A stretch of 64,000 bases of DNA from Halobacillus amylolyticus (GCF_022921115.1 NZ_CP095075.1:558001-622000), one strand, 5' to 3'. Positions 17,577 through 27,353 are shown, numbered from the stretch's first letter. Program-made: numbers and translations. Notes: generated by a model not told the origin, from the sequence alone.

Positions 17577-20500
17577 ATGAAAGCATTAACGCTAACGATG
17601 AATGCGTTTGGCCCCTATAAGAAGAAACAAGTCATTGATTTCACCGAGCTTGGCGAAGAATCTATATTCTTAATTACGGGACCGACTGGGGCGGGGAAAA
17701 CAACGATCTTTGATGCCATGTGTTTTGCTCTCTACGGTAGGGCCAGTGGAACAGATCGGGATCAGGATACTTTGCGAAGTCACTTCTCTGAACCGAATGA
17801 AACAACCTATGTCAATTTCCATTTTCGTCTGCGGGGAAAAGAATACAGGGTTGTTCGTATGCCGAAACAAGTGAGGAAAAAGGAGCGAGGAGAAGGCTTT
17901 AAAGATGAGCCAACAAGAGCTGAACTGTTTATGATCCTTCCTAACGGTAACGAACAATTACTAGCTTCGAAAATTAAGGAAGTCAATGACCATATAGAGC
18001 AGTTGTTAAGTTTAGATTATGAGCAGTTCCGCAAGATGATCATGATCCCTCAAGGCGAATTTAGAAAGTTAATTTCTGAGAATAGTAAAGAGCGGGAAGA
18101 GATCTTACAACGTATCTTCAGGACCCACTTTTTTGCACAGCTAACCGATTATTTTAAGGAATCTTCAAGGTCCCTAGAAAAAGAAATTGAACGGTTTCAA
18201 TGGAAAATTGATCAGGCCGTGAATCGTATTGATTGGGGAGAAGAGCAAGCTGCTGACTCGAAAAGTGAAGATCCGGATCACATCCTTGAGCGTTTACACA
18301 CACGACTTAGCACACAGCAAAAGGAAAAGGGAGAGCAATCTACACAGGTACAAGCCCTAGTGAAACAAACTGATCAAGCCCAAGAGCAGTACCATGAGGC
18401 GAAAGCCATTGAGGAATTATTTAAAGAACAAGAAGTATTACAAAAGGAGAACAGAGAGCTGAGCAGCCAAAAACAGTCCTTTCAAGCTTTGGAACAAAAA
18501 GTGAAAGCTGCTAAACAAGCGCTTGAAGTTCTGCCTTACGAGCGACAAGTAGAGGACCGTCAATCTGAATATAGAAAGCTTACCGAAGACCAGCAAGAAA
18601 AAGAGAAAATAAAGGACCAACTACAACAAAGTTTTAAGGAAACGGCCGCTAGTTACCAACATGAGGTGGAGAACGAATCACAGAGAGAGCAGTTGAAGGA
18701 ACAATGGAAACGGAAGCAAGAGATGAGGGAAAAACTAGATGAGCTTATCAGTTTAGAAAATGAAGTAGATAAATACGATAAGCTAGTGGCTCAAGAGAAA
18801 AGTAAACTTGATGAAATAAAAGGGAAGAAGGAAAAATTAGAAAAACAAAAGCAGGAGCTGACAAAGAAGTCAGCTAGTGAAAGAGAAACAACAGCTGACA
18901 AATACCGTCATAAAGAGAGAGTTGATGATCTTAAACGTCGAAAGAAGGATGTAATCACCCTTAAGGATGAGTGGAATAAGTTGCACAACTTGCGCTCTCG
19001 TTATCAAACTTTAGCAAAAACCTTTACGGAAATAAAAGAAAAGCGAAAGTTTGCAAAGGACAATTACGATACAGCAGTTGATGAATTAAAGCAACATCAT
19101 GCTTACCATTTAGCTGTTGTATTGAATGATGAAGAGGCTTGCCCTGTATGTGGGGCCCATGAGCATCCATCCTTAGCGACGAAACCACCAGGAGTACAAA
19201 GTGCTGAAGCCATCGATCAACTTAAAACGGCTTATGAATCAATGGACCAGACCTTTCAAGAAAAGCAGGAACAACTGTTGACCCTAAAGGCGGAAGGAGA
19301 GTCACAAAAGCAACTGGTTGAGACCCTTTTCACATCGTTTGAGCCACAAATGGAAGAGCAGTCAACTCAAGCGATTGACAAAGCGTATGCTTATGTAACT
19401 GAACAGCTACAGGACAAAGAACAAAAATTAGCTGAGCTTGATAAGCGGCTTGTTTCTATACAAGAAGCTGCAGAACAACTTGCTTCACTTGAGGAACAAG
19501 TCAATCATGTTGTCAAAGAAGAAGAGGAACACAATAAACAGTATAATTTCTTACTGCAAAAGCGAGTTGGTTTTTCATCACAATTTGATCAAATGAAGCA
19601 GACCTATACGTTTGATACAGTGGACCGTAACCAAATGGATCGCCTTGTTTCGAAGAGCGAGAATCAATACAAGAAAGCTTTGGAAGAATGGGAAGCGATT
19701 CATAGGAATTACCAAAAAATTGAACAAATGCTGCAAGAATCAATTACGGAAGAAAAACAAGTCGAACAATTTGTCCAAAAAGCGCAAAGCTTACTAACTG
19801 ACAAACAACAACAATTTAATCAAACGCTCGACCAATTTCATTTTCAATCCGTTGACGACTATAAAAATGCACTACTGCCTAAGGAAGAGGTCGATTCTCT
19901 CGATCAGAAACTCAATCACTATCATCAGCGACTAGCCATTGTTGAGCAGAGAATGAAGGAAGTAACCAATCGGCTGTCAGACCAGGAAAGGCCACAACTT
20001 GATGAGCTTTATCAAACGTGGCAGTATAAAAAGCAACAAGTCCAAGCAAATCAACAAATCTTGAATGAATTGGAAATCACCTACAAGCAAAACAAGGATC
20101 TGCACGGGAATATGCAGGTATTGCTTGAGGGTCAACGTGATAGAGCCAAGCAATATTATGATCTAGCTGAACTTGCCAATCTTGCAAAAGGGAATAACCA
20201 TTTAAGGCTTTCCTTGGAGCGTTATGTACTTGCATCGTATTTAGACGAAATTTTAATACAGGCAAATTTACGTTTAGATCAAATGAGTGACCATCGTTAT
20301 CAGTTGATAAGGAGTGATGAAATCGCTAAAAAAGGTGCCCAAAGCGGGTTAGATTTGGAGGTGATCGACCATCATACAGGTCAGCGGCGATCTGTTAAAA
20401 CGTTATCAGGGGGAGAAGGATTTAAAGCCAGTTTAAGTTTAGCGCTAGGGATGGCTGATGTTGTCCAGTCCCATGCAGGCGGGGTACAACTGGATACACT

Positions 20501-20696
20501 GTTTATTGACGAAGGTTTCGGCACGTTAGATGAACTGTCGCTTGAACAAGCCATCAACTGTCTAAGAGGATTACAAGATGGAAACCGGATACTCGGCATT
20601 ATTTCCCATGTGCCGCAGTTGAAGGAGGAGATTCCTGCTAAGCTTCATATTCACACAGGAGTTGAAGGTTCAACTGTGCAGTTCAACTTTCAATGA
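17577..20696 (+). CDS. sbcC: exonuclease subunit SbcC
   Basis: This is the Rad50-like SMC ATPase partner of SbcD. The 1039-residue product has the Walker A loop GPTGAGKTT near residues 35-43, a long Q/E/K-rich coiled coil split by the zinc-hook motif CPVCG near residues 522-526, and a C-terminal ATPase half with TLSGGEGFKASLSLALG (signature) and LFIDEGFGTLD (Walker B). The zinc hook dimerises two complexes across DNA. It is translationally coupled to sbcD. Confidence 0.96.
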   Translation: MKALTLTMNAFGPYKKKQVIDFTELGEESIFLITGPTGAGKTTIFDAMCFALYGRASGTDRDQDTLRSHFSEPNETTYVNFHFRLRGKEYRVVRMPKQVRKKERGEGFKDEPTRAELFMILPNGNEQLLASKIKEVNDHIEQLLSLDYEQFRKMIMIPQGEFRKLISENSKEREEILQRIFRTHFFAQLTDYFKESSRSLEKEIERFQWKIDQAVNRIDWGEEQAADSKSEDPDHILERLHTRLSTQQKEKGEQSTQVQALVKQTDQAQEQYHEAKAIEELFKEQEVLQKENRELSSQKQSFQALEQKVKAAKQALEVLPYERQVEDRQSEYRKLTEDQQEKEKIKDQLQQSFKETAASYQHEVENESQREQLKEQWKRKQEMREKLDELISLENEVDKYDKLVAQEKSKLDEIKGKKEKLEKQKQELTKKSASERETTADKYRHKERVDDLKRRKKDVITLKDEWNKLHNLRSRYQTLAKTFTEIKEKRKFAKDNYDTAVDELKQHHAYHLAVVLNDEEACPVCGAHEHPSLATKPPGVQSAEAIDQLKTAYESMDQTFQEKQEQLLTLKAEGESQKQLVETLFTSFEPQMEEQSTQAIDKAYAYVTEQLQDKEQKLAELDKRLVSIQEAAEQLASLEEQVNHVVKEEEEHNKQYNFLLQKRVGFSSQFDQMKQTYTFDTVDRNQMDRLVSKSENQYKKALEEWEAIHRNYQKIEQMLQESITEEKQVEQFVQKAQSLLTDKQQQFNQTLDQFHFQSVDDYKNALLPKEEVDSLDQKLNHYHQRLAIVEQRMKEVTNRLSDQERPQLDELYQTWQYKKQQVQANQQILNELEITYKQNKDLHGNMQVLLEGQRDRAKQYYDLAELANLAKGNNHLRLSLERYVLASYLDEILIQANLRLDQMSDHRYQLIRSDEIAKKGAQSGLDLEVIDHHTGQRRSVKTLSGGEGFKASLSLALGMADVVQSHAGGVQLDTLFIDEGFGTLDELSLEQAINCLRGLQDGNRILGIISHVPQLKEEIPAKLHIHTGVEGSTVQFNFQ

Positions 20697-20776
20697 AAAG
20701 CACTCAAGACACGTGACAGGTCTGCCACTTCAAGCTAGACTATGAATAAATGAAGAATAGAGGAGGGTACATTTTT

Positions 20777-21025
20777 ATGTCTACACCTTTATCGATGGAA
20801 TGGTCGTTAATTACGCAAGGAAACGAGCAAAGAGTCTACTCAAATGATAATTTATTTCAAGTTGTTTTTGATGGATATAAGTTATTTCCGATGAATGAAA
20901 AACTTGACGTACGGAGGACTAGAAAATCTGATCAAATCGGAACAGGAATGATTGAGGAAATTGTGTTAAAAGACAATACAACTATATGCAAATATCGATT
21001 AATTTCACTTTATTCTGTCAATTAG
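20777..21025 (+). CDS. DUF2584 family protein
   Basis: An 82-residue protein, MSTPLSMEWSLITQGNE..., with the DUF2584 pattern NLFQVVFDGYKLFPMNEKLDVRRT and ending YRLISLYSVN. The family is confined to Bacilli and has no assigned function. The strong GAGGAGGG at 20760-20767 sets the ATG at 20777; the upstream in-frame ATG at 20750 lacks a site. Confidence 0.82.
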   Translation: MSTPLSMEWSLITQGNEQRVYSNDNLFQVVFDGYKLFPMNEKLDVRRTRKSDQIGTGMIEEIVLKDNTTICKYRLISLYSVN

Positions 21026-21124
21026 AAGAGCCTGCAGTTACGCACTTTTGTCACTTCCTGCGCTTGCCCGGGAAATAATAATCAACCTACCGTGGAAATA
21101 TTATTTTATAGAAAGGGGATGGGG

Positions 21125-21811
21125 ATGAGAATTTTTCAGAATGACTGGGAGGCCATCCTCGGGGATGAGCTAAATAAACCTTATTACTTACAATTAAGGG
21201 AAAGGTTAAAACAGGAATATCAATCGAACAAGGTGTTTCCTCACATGAATGATATTTATGCAGCCTTTCATGAAACCCCATATCAAGATACAAAGGTTGT
21301 CATTATCGGCCAGGATCCCTACCATGGTGAAAATCAGGCTCATGGGTTTAGTTTTTCCGTGAAACAAGGTGTAACCGTCCCGCCTTCCCTACGTAATATT
21401 TATAAAGAGTTAGAGAATGATTTGGCTATAACACCGCCCAATCACGGCAATCTTTTATCTTGGGCTAGACAAGGTGTCTTGCTACTAAATAATGTCTTAA
21501 CGGTTAGAGCACATCAGGCTCATTCTCATAAAGGAATGGGGTGGGAGCCATTTACGGATCGCGTGATTGAAGCATTAAATGAGAGAGAGAAGCCTGTCGT
21601 TTTTATTCTATGGGGCAATCCTGCCAAACAGAAGGCGGCGTCTGTTGATCGAGACAAACACGAGATCATCCAATCGGTGCACCCTAGTCCTTTATCTGCC
21701 CATCGTGGTTTTTTTGGAAGCCGCCCGTTCTCGAGAGCGAATTCCTTTCTTAAATCAATCGGTGAAACGCCTATTAATTGGGCTATTCCTGACTCAACAA
21801 ATCAATCATAG
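21125..21811 (+). CDS. ung: uracil-DNA glycosylase
   Basis: This family-1 UDG removes uracil from DNA to start base-excision repair. In the 228-residue product the water-activating motif GQDPYHGE lies near residues 62-69, the uracil-binding GFSFSV follows, and the DNA-intercalation loop HPSPLSAHRGFFGS is intact. Three ATGs compete; AGAAAGGGG at 21110-21118 best suits the ATG at 21125, giving MRIFQNDW. A repair glycosylase and an AP endonuclease also lie near the right end of the window. Confidence 0.96.
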   Translation: MRIFQNDWEAILGDELNKPYYLQLRERLKQEYQSNKVFPHMNDIYAAFHETPYQDTKVVIIGQDPYHGENQAHGFSFSVKQGVTVPPSLRNIYKELENDLAITPPNHGNLLSWARQGVLLLNNVLTVRAHQAHSHKGMGWEPFTDRVIEALNEREKPVVFILWGNPAKQKAASVDRDKHEIIQSVHPSPLSAHRGFFGSRPFSRANSFLKSIGETPINWAIPDSTNQS

Positions 21812-21873
21812 CCCACGCAGTATCATATTCTCCCGCATAGGCTATGTTAAAACGAGTGACGGAGGGGTCCAGT

Positions 21874-22368
21874 ATGTTTTATAGAAATCAACCACCATAT
21901 GGCCCAATGGGGATGGGAAGAGGAATGTACCCTGGCTATCAACAGCAGCCACAAGGAGTGAGGAAGTTCTTAGCTCCTTTTTTGAACCGTGGTAGTGCAG
22001 GTGCAAGTGCAAGATCCTTTGGTCCATCATCATTCGGTGCCGGTCCTTTTGCTAACGCGTTTCCTCCCGCTTCTGCAGCCCAAACGGCTGCCAGCGGTGG
22101 AGCGAATTGGCTAGGTAACCTTCAAGGGGCACTGAAGGCGGTTCAGTCTGCGGCTCCAATGGTTCAACAATATGGGCCAATGGTCAAAAATATTCCAGCG
22201 ATGGTCAATATGATGAAGCTAATGAACGAATCAGATGAAGAAACGGAAGAAGAAAAGGATAAGGATGATCAATCATCCAAGAGTGTAAATGGAGAGGTAA
22301 GTTCAAACGATAAACCTAAGATTCAAAAAAAACGACAAGGAACTTCTCAGCCTAAGTTATATATATAG
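21874..22368 (+). CDS. yqfQ: VrrA/YqfQ family protein
   Basis: A 164-residue low-complexity protein: an N-terminal stretch rich in Y, P, G, M and Q ([19 protein letters not shown]), a G/A/S/F middle, the conserved helix block around [22 protein letters not shown], then an acidic E/D/K tail. These features match YqfQ of B. subtilis and VrrA of B. anthracis, where the repeat number varies. Function is unknown, possibly spore-associated. The ATG at 21874 follows GGAGGGG. Confidence 0.8.
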   Translation: MFYRNQPPYGPMGMGRGMYPGYQQQPQGVRKFLAPFLNRGSAGASARSFGPSSFGAGPFANAFPPASAAQTAASGGANWLGNLQGALKAVQSAAPMVQQYGPMVKNIPAMVNMMKLMNESDEETEEEKDKDDQSSKSVNGEVSSNDKPKIQKKRQGTSQPKLYI

Positions 22369-22448
22369 GCTGGGCAGGTTTCTTGATTTTTTTTATAAAA
22401 TTAGAAAGAATAAAAGAGAATCAATGTTTCTATTCAAGGAGGTACATG

Positions 22449-23408
22449 ATGAGTCAACAATTACAAAAAGCTACGTTCGCTGGCGGATGCTTTTGGTGTA
22501 TGGTTGAACCTTTCGAGGAAAGACCAGGCATTGAATCCGTTACTTCAGGCTATACAGGCGGCCATACAGAAAACCCAACGTACATGAGTGTCGTAACTGA
22601 ATCTACTGGTCACCGCGAAGCAGTCCAAATCGTATTCAACCCTGAGATTTTTCCATATGAAAGACTAGTTGAAATCTTTTGGCAGCAGATAGACCCGACA
22701 GATGAGCGGGGGCAGTTTGCTGATCGCGGACATTCCTACACCACAGCCATTTACTATCATACAGATGAACAGAAACAAATTGCTGAGGCGAGTAAAGAAA
22801 AGCTGCAAGCATCAGGCAAATTTAAGAAGCCAGTTGTAACTGAGATTTTACCAGCAAATACCTTTTACCAAGCAGAGGACAAGCATCAAGAATATCATAA
22901 GAAGAATGCCTATCATTATAAGCGCTATAAAAAAGGTTCAGGCCGTGCTGATTTTATTAAAGATCACTGGAATTATAAAAAGGATCAAAATGAACTAAAA
23001 TCACGGCTGACAGATGTTCAATATAAAGTCACCCAGGAAAATGAAACCGAACGCCCTTTTCAGAATGAATACAACGATCATGAGGGTGAGGGAATCTATG
23101 TCGATATTGTATCTGGGGAAGCTTTATTCAGTTCAAAGGATAAGTATGATGCTGGTTGTGGATGGCCAAGCTTTACGAAGCCGATTGAGAAACAGCAGGT
23201 GAGGGAACATGTGGATCAGACCCACGGCATGATCAGGACAGAGGTTCGCAGTGATAAAGCAGATTCTCACTTGGGTCATGTGTTTGAAGATGGTCCAAAA
23301 GCAAAAGGCGGGTTACGCTATTGTATTAATTCTGCAGCCTTGAAGTTTATTCCAGTAGAAGATATGAACAATGAAGGGTATGGATATTTGACTCACTTAT
23401 TTAAATAG
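22449..23408 (+). CDS. msrAB: fused peptide-methionine sulfoxide reductase MsrA/MsrB
   Basis: This fusion repairs oxidised methionine of both stereochemistries. The N-terminal MsrA domain (about 1-160) has the catalytic GGCFWC at residues 12-17. The C-terminal MsrB domain (about 175-315) has [15 protein letters not shown] and the catalytic [12 protein letters not shown]. The ribosome site AAGGAGG is at 22436-22442; of the tandem ATGs at 22446 and 22449 the second has the better spacing. Separate msrA and msrB genes are usual in B. subtilis, so the fusion is worth noting but is common in other Firmicutes. Confidence 0.95.
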   Translation: MSQQLQKATFAGGCFWCMVEPFEERPGIESVTSGYTGGHTENPTYMSVVTESTGHREAVQIVFNPEIFPYERLVEIFWQQIDPTDERGQFADRGHSYTTAIYYHTDEQKQIAEASKEKLQASGKFKKPVVTEILPANTFYQAEDKHQEYHKKNAYHYKRYKKGSGRADFIKDHWNYKKDQNELKSRLTDVQYKVTQENETERPFQNEYNDHEGEGIYVDIVSGEALFSSKDKYDAGCGWPSFTKPIEKQQVREHVDQTHGMIRTEVRSDKADSHLGHVFEDGPKAKGGLRYCINSAALKFIPVEDMNNEGYGYLTHLFK

Positions 23409-23449
23409 TTAATTTTTGATGCAATTCATATTGATAAGCTTGCTTTAAC

Positions 23450-23476
23450 AACCGCCTTCTCAGGCAGGAGGCGGTT
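23450..23476 (+). terminator. probable terminator hairpin after msrAB
   Basis: The stem AACCGCC / GGCGGTT (7 bp) with a CTCAGGCAG-type loop lies downstream of msrAB. The T-run is poor, so strength is uncertain. Confidence 0.5.
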
Positions 23477-23597
23477 ATCCATATTCATTTACCTTACATA
23501 TTACTTAAAAAGAGCGCAAAAAGAGAATTCTTTATCCTTCATAACCAATATTGGTCGCAAAGGCTAGTATCCGGCTATAGAAAAGGGTGAAATTTAT

Positions 23598-24647
23598 TTG
23601 GATAAAGATTACGTCATAACCTACTTCGTTGCTTTTGCCGGAGGGATGGCTTTTAGTTATTTATCCCTGCCGCTTCCATGGATACTAGGACCTGTAACCA
23701 CGCTTATTCTGTACAAAATGACTGGAGAGCAAAAGACAAGGTCAAGTTCACACTTGCGAGATCTTGGTTTTTGGTTATTGGGTGTACAAATTGGGCTAAC
23801 TTTTCAGGCGGATACATGGGCAAACATTGGGCCATACTTGCTTCCGTACAGCTTTTTCTCATTCACCATTATTGCGATCAGCTTGTTGTTTGCTTATATT
23901 TTATCGAAACAAGTCGATATCGATACAACGACAACAATGATTGGCAGTGTTCCAGGCGGATTATCTGCTATGATCGCTGTTAGTGAATCTTTGCAAGGTA
24001 ATACAGTATTAGTGACCATTTTTCATACGATTCGTTTATTATCTGTGTTATTTATTATTCCTTTTGCAGCAACACATTGGTTAAACATTAGTGAAGCAAA
24101 TCAATCTGCACCACCTGTCTCTCATGCAAGTTCAGGCGATAACTGGACGATTTTCATTTACCTGTTTAGTTTGGCCGTGGGCTACTTTCTCCAAAAGAAA
24201 ATTCCTGCATCACTTATTATCTTACCTATGCTGATCATAGGTGTGTGTCAAACTGTTGGACTTTCACTCTACTCTTTACCTGCCGTCTTTTTTATAGGAG
24301 CACAGCTAACGATAGGGGTACATTTAGGAAATAAAATTGTGATGAAAGATGTATTACGTGCCGGTCGTTACTGTGGGTTCTTTTTTGGCCTTGCCTTGTT
24401 ACTAATTACCTTTTCATTTTTATTTGGACTTTTCTTATCGAAGTGGACAGGTATGGAACTGACCACAGCTATTTTAAGTTTAGCCCCTGGTGGATTAGTA
24501 GAGATGGCACTTACTGCCCAGGATGCCGGCGCGGATCCCGCCATTGTAAGCTCACTGCAAACGGTACGGCTGCTGACGATTGTCTTGTTTATGCCACTGC
24601 TTTTGAAATGGCTGCTTCAAAGACAGTCTAAACGACCGCTCATATGA
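23598..24647 (+). CDS. AbrB-family integral membrane protein (PF05145)
   Basis: A 349-residue membrane protein with about ten hydrophobic helices and two internally similar halves, each containing the family pattern PGGLSAMIAVSE (first) and PGGLVEMALTAQDAGADP (second). The family is called AbrB after an unrelated regulator and is sometimes annotated as ammonia monooxygenase; neither name gives a reliable function, and a transporter is likely. The start is TTG at 23598 after AAAAGGGTGA. Confidence 0.85.
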   Translation: MDKDYVITYFVAFAGGMAFSYLSLPLPWILGPVTTLILYKMTGEQKTRSSSHLRDLGFWLLGVQIGLTFQADTWANIGPYLLPYSFFSFTIIAISLLFAYILSKQVDIDTTTTMIGSVPGGLSAMIAVSESLQGNTVLVTIFHTIRLLSVLFIIPFAATHWLNISEANQSAPPVSHASSGDNWTIFIYLFSLAVGYFLQKKIPASLIILPMLIIGVCQTVGLSLYSLPAVFFIGAQLTIGVHLGNKIVMKDVLRAGRYCGFFFGLALLLITFSFLFGLFLSKWTGMELTTAILSLAPGGLVEMALTAQDAGADPAIVSSLQTVRLLTIVLFMPLLLKWLLQRQSKRPLI

Positions 24648-24747
24648 CTATAGGGTTGATTTTTTCTCAGGGTTTCCATATGGACAAGAATCGATTGAGC
24701 CAATCCGCTGAACGTTGTATACTAATGACAGATAAAGGGGGCTAATC

Positions 24748-24969
24748 ATGATCCATAAAAATTGGGAAAACAATGAAATAATAAAGCAAATTGAATGTAT
24801 CCACAATGATGCTGAGAAATTCGTCGTCAACAATATGTTGACACCTGGTAAAACATATGATGTTAAAAACGAAAGTGAAGAATTTTATTTTATTATTGAT
24901 AACTCAGGACGAGTAGGCGGTTTCTATAAAGAGTATTTTAAAGAATTAACAAACGAGGCTGGCACATAA
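24748..24969 (+). CDS. DUF6501-like small protein
   Basis: A 73-residue protein MIHKNWENNEIIKQIEC..., with the pattern MLTPGKTYDVKNESEEFYFI and DNSGRVGGFYKEYF that I associate with DUF6501 of Bacilli. Its fold looks like a small all-beta domain; function is unknown. AAGGGGGC precedes the ATG. Its last codons form the left arm of a large inverted repeat whose right arm lies beyond an array of repeat elements. Confidence 0.72.
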   Translation: MIHKNWENNEIIKQIECIHNDAEKFVVNNMLTPGKTYDVKNESEEFYFIIDNSGRVGGFYKEYFKELTNEAGT

Positions 24970-25035
24970 GTAAAGCAATGATGTCAAAGGACGAACGATA
25001 AAAAATGAATAGTATAAACGCAGATCATTAGCGTA

Positions 25036-25149
25036 GTCAAAATACGTAGACTCCTGCGGGAACAACGCGAGCCAAAGATCCCGCAGGAAAGCGTCCTTTG
25101 CTTTTCGAGGAAGCTGAGGCCGTGCCCGCGGAAAGCGAAGTGTTTTGAC
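25036..25149. repeat. 114-bp Bacillaceae dispersed repeat
   Basis: The element is bounded by GTCAAAATAC (25036-) and its imperfect complement GTGTTTTGAC (-25149). Its interior GACTCCTGCGGGAACA... and CCCGCGGAAAGCGAAGT is strikingly GC-rich against the surroundings and matches, from memory, a repeat present in many copies in halophilic and alkaliphilic Bacillaceae. The open frames that cross it are artefacts. Confidence 0.7.
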
Positions 25150-25181
25150 GGAGCGATGGTAGAAATCCTTCCTTGGCACAC

Positions 25182-25223
25182 AAATAATCCGAACAGATTT
25201 CACTAGAATCGTTCGGATTATTT
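25182..25223. repeat. inner hairpin of the composite repeat
   Basis: A perfect 13-bp stem AAATAATCCGAAC / GTTCGGATTATTT around a 16-nt loop, lying between the 114-bp repeat and the right arm of the outer inverted repeat. Confidence 0.7.
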
Positions 25224-25420
25224 CATGCCTTATTCAGTTTTGTCCCAGCCTCGTTTTTATGTTCACGCAAATAATCTGAATCCCTAGGTGCAAATACACA
25301 ACACGGATAGATTATTGGATTTTACAGAAAAAAGAACAAATGATCTACCTTTGCTTGTCAATATCTGTTATATCAGCGATAATGGGGGTAAGATAGGCAA
25401 TAAAGGGGGATGGTCCATCC

Positions 25421-25966
25421 ATGGACAAATTAATTCTAGTCCGGCACAGTGAAACAGAAGGCCAACATGAAGACTCACCTTTAACAAAGTTAGGAGTACG
25501 TCAAGCCCAAGTATTATCTACCTTTCTTGAGCATTCTGGTTATAAAATTGATCGAATCATCTCGAGCCCGTTTTTGCGTGCGATCGAGACGATTAAACCG
25601 TTTGCTGAAAATAATAGCATGACGATCGAAAGAGATGAGCGTTTAGAAGAACGCATCTTGAGCCACGATCCTCTTGATGATTGGGAAGAAGTGCTTCATG
25701 ATACCTTCAGAGACCCTGAGCTTAAAATGTCCGGCGGAGAGTCCTCCACTGAAGCAAAAGAACGTGTGTTATCGCTTATCGAAGAACTTCAAGACGAGCA
25801 AGGCAATGTTCTGCTAGTGACCCATGGCAACTTGTTAGCACTACTTCTCCAAAAATTCAATCGTGAAATTGGCTTTGCAGACTGGAAGCGACTCTCACGA
25901 CCCGATATCTTCTTAATACAAAAACAGGGCGGAGAATATACTGTCGAGCGAATTTGGGAAGACTAG
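25421..25966 (+). CDS. histidine phosphatase family protein
   Basis: A 181-residue phosphatase of the phosphoglycerate mutase/histidine phosphatase superfamily. The catalytic histidine lies in LVRHSETEG (the usual RHG is RHS here), with the second arginine in ISSPFLRAIET and the second histidine in LLVTHGNLLA. Substrate is unknown; such proteins dephosphorylate sugars, nucleotides or cofactors. The start is the ATG at 25421 after AAAGGGGGATGG. Confidence 0.87.
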   Translation: MDKLILVRHSETEGQHEDSPLTKLGVRQAQVLSTFLEHSGYKIDRIISSPFLRAIETIKPFAENNSMTIERDERLEERILSHDPLDDWEEVLHDTFRDPELKMSGGESSTEAKERVLSLIEELQDEQGNVLLVTHGNLLALLLQKFNREIGFADWKRLSRPDIFLIQKQGGEYTVERIWED

Positions 25967-26113
25967 TCGTAAAGTAAAATGTAAGGGAATGTTGTCGGGT
26001 AATTGCACTTTTTATCTATAACCGTTATCATAATATGTGGTGTTTATCATTTCCTAAGACTATGTAATAAAATATAAGCACTCGTTCACTTATAAAAGAA
26101 GGAGGAGATACCC

Positions 26114-26353
26114 TTGGCATTTGTTATTACTTCACCTTGTAAAGATGAAAAAGCAGGGGAATGCGTAGATGTCTGCCCAGTCGATTGTATCGAGGAAGGA
26201 AAAGATATGTTCTATATCGATCCAGCGATTTGCATTGACTGCGGGGCGTGTGAGGCGGTCTGCCCTGTTGAGGCCATTTACATTGAAGACGAGGTTCCTG
26301 AAGAGGAAAATAAATACATCGAATTAAATCGTAAGTTTTTTGAAGAACAGTAA
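26114..26353 (+). CDS. fer: 7Fe-type ferredoxin
   Basis: A 79-residue bacterial ferredoxin with eight cysteines: C9, C17, C21 and C25 in the first half and the C40-x2-C43-x2-C46-x3-C50-P cluster motif in the second. The spacing matches the [3Fe-4S][4Fe-4S] type of Bacillus. It transfers low-potential electrons in the cytosol. It starts with TTG at 26114 behind GGAGGAGA and is followed by its own terminator. Confidence 0.93.
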   Translation: MAFVITSPCKDEKAGECVDVCPVDCIEEGKDMFYIDPAICIDCGACEAVCPVEAIYIEDEVPEEENKYIELNRKFFEEQ

Positions 26354-26365
26354 GACACATACGGG

Positions 26366-26400
26366 AAGTCATCTCTGTAAAAAGGAGATGGCTTCTTTTT
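26366..26400 (+). terminator. intrinsic terminator of fer
   Basis: A 10-bp stem AAGTCATCTC / GAGATGGCTT (one wobble pair) followed by CTTTTTC. Confidence 0.88.
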
Positions 26401-26479
26401 CATATTGATTCCTATATCTTATGAATACATTCTAGTTGGATCGGGTACATAAGGGATGTAGTCCTAAGGAGGTTATAAA

Positions 26480-27217
26480 ATGGGGAAACTAACGAATAAA
26501 GCAGCTATTATCACTGGTGCAAGTAGCGGAATTGGTAAATCGATCGCTAGACATCTGGCGAACGAAGGTGCCAACGTAGTCTTAGCTGCCCGAAGGTCTG
26601 AACGTTTGCAGCAACTAGCGGACGACGTGGAGAAAGAATATGACGTTACAGCAAAAGTTGTCGAAACAGACGTGACAAAGCGTGCAGATGTCGAAAACTT
26701 GGTTAAAGAAACAAAAGCCCATTTTGGGAGTGTTGACATTTATATAAATAATGCTGGTGTCATGCTTTTATCTTTCTTGAAAAATGACCATGTTGACGAG
26801 TGGGAGCAAATGGTCGATGTCAATATTAAGGGAGTTCTTTACGGTGTTCATGCATCACTTCCAGAAATGATCGCGCAAGAAGAGGGACATGTTGTAAACG
26901 TATCTTCCGTTGCCGGGCACGAGGTATTCCCATCTAGTACCGTGTATAGTGCAACGAAATATGCTGTACGTGCTTTATCTATGGGCATGGAAAAAGAACT
27001 ATCAAGATCTGGAGTACGTGTAACCAACATTTCACCTGGCGCTGTTGATACAGAGTTGACCGAGCATATTACTGACGGAGACGTCCTTGATATGTTTAAG
27101 CAACAAGAAATGACTCCGCTTCATTCTGAAGATATCGCAAAAGCAGTTGCCTATGCCGTAACCCAGCCTTCCTACGTCAACGTAAATGAAGTCATCGTAA
27201 GACCCATGCACAAGTAA
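26480..27217 (+). CDS. short-chain dehydrogenase/reductase (YdfG-like)
   Basis: A 245-residue classical SDR. ITGASSGIGKSIA near residues 10-22 binds the cofactor, and AARRSERL suggests NADP preference. NNAGV and the catalytic YSATKYAVRALS follow, with NISPGAVDTEL typical of the clade that includes serine/3-hydroxy acid dehydrogenases. Substrate is unknown. The ATG is preceded by AAGGAGG. It is distinct from the SDR at 4764. Confidence 0.88.
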   Translation: MGKLTNKAAIITGASSGIGKSIARHLANEGANVVLAARRSERLQQLADDVEKEYDVTAKVVETDVTKRADVENLVKETKAHFGSVDIYINNAGVMLLSFLKNDHVDEWEQMVDVNIKGVLYGVHASLPEMIAQEEGHVVNVSSVAGHEVFPSSTVYSATKYAVRALSMGMEKELSRSGVRVTNISPGAVDTELTEHITDGDVLDMFKQQEMTPLHSEDIAKAVAYAVTQPSYVNVNEVIVRPMHK

Positions 27218-27280
27218 GAAAAGCGGAAGCACCCCGGTAGACACGACTAGCATAAGCGAAGCGGCGCAGTTTGCGTGCCT
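27218..27280. repeat. partial Bacillaceae AAAAGCGGAAGC-type repeat
   Basis: GAAAAGCGGAAGCACCCCGG followed by GACTAGCATAAGCGAAG begins at the stop of the SDR gene. This wording matches, from memory, the left part of a repeat seen after many genes in Bacillus and relatives; the right part appears lost. Confidence 0.45.
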
Positions 27281-27320
27281 TTCTCACTTTCTTAAAAGGA
27301 AGTACATGAAACATGTTTAA

Positions 27321-27350
27321 TAAAAGACCGCAGAAACCCTTCTGCGGTCC
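27321..27350 (-). terminator. bidirectional terminator between the SDR gene and acyP
   Basis: A perfect 10-bp stem GACCGCAGAA / TTCTGCGGTC with a 4-nt loop. On the minus strand it is followed by TTTTATT and serves acyP; on the plus strand it is followed by CTTCTT. Confidence 0.88.
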
Positions 27351-27353
27351 TTC

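Larger units (their letters stand above)
24952..25258 (+). repeat. outer inverted repeat enclosing a composite repeat; split terminator
   Basis: AACGAGGCTGG (24952-24962, the end of the DUF6501-like gene) is complementary to CCAGCCTCGTT (25245-25255), which is followed by TTTAT. The arms resemble the GGCTGGGACA...TGTCCCAGCC repeat common in Bacillales intergenic DNA. Normally such arms close a compact terminator; here about 280 nt with two further elements lie between them. Confidence 0.65.

Noticed and set aside
24946-25203. Minus-strand open frames of 85 and 65 codons in the DUF6501-phosphatase gap
   Set aside because: They are generated by the GC-rich dispersed repeat, which commonly yields false open frames in Bacillaceae.
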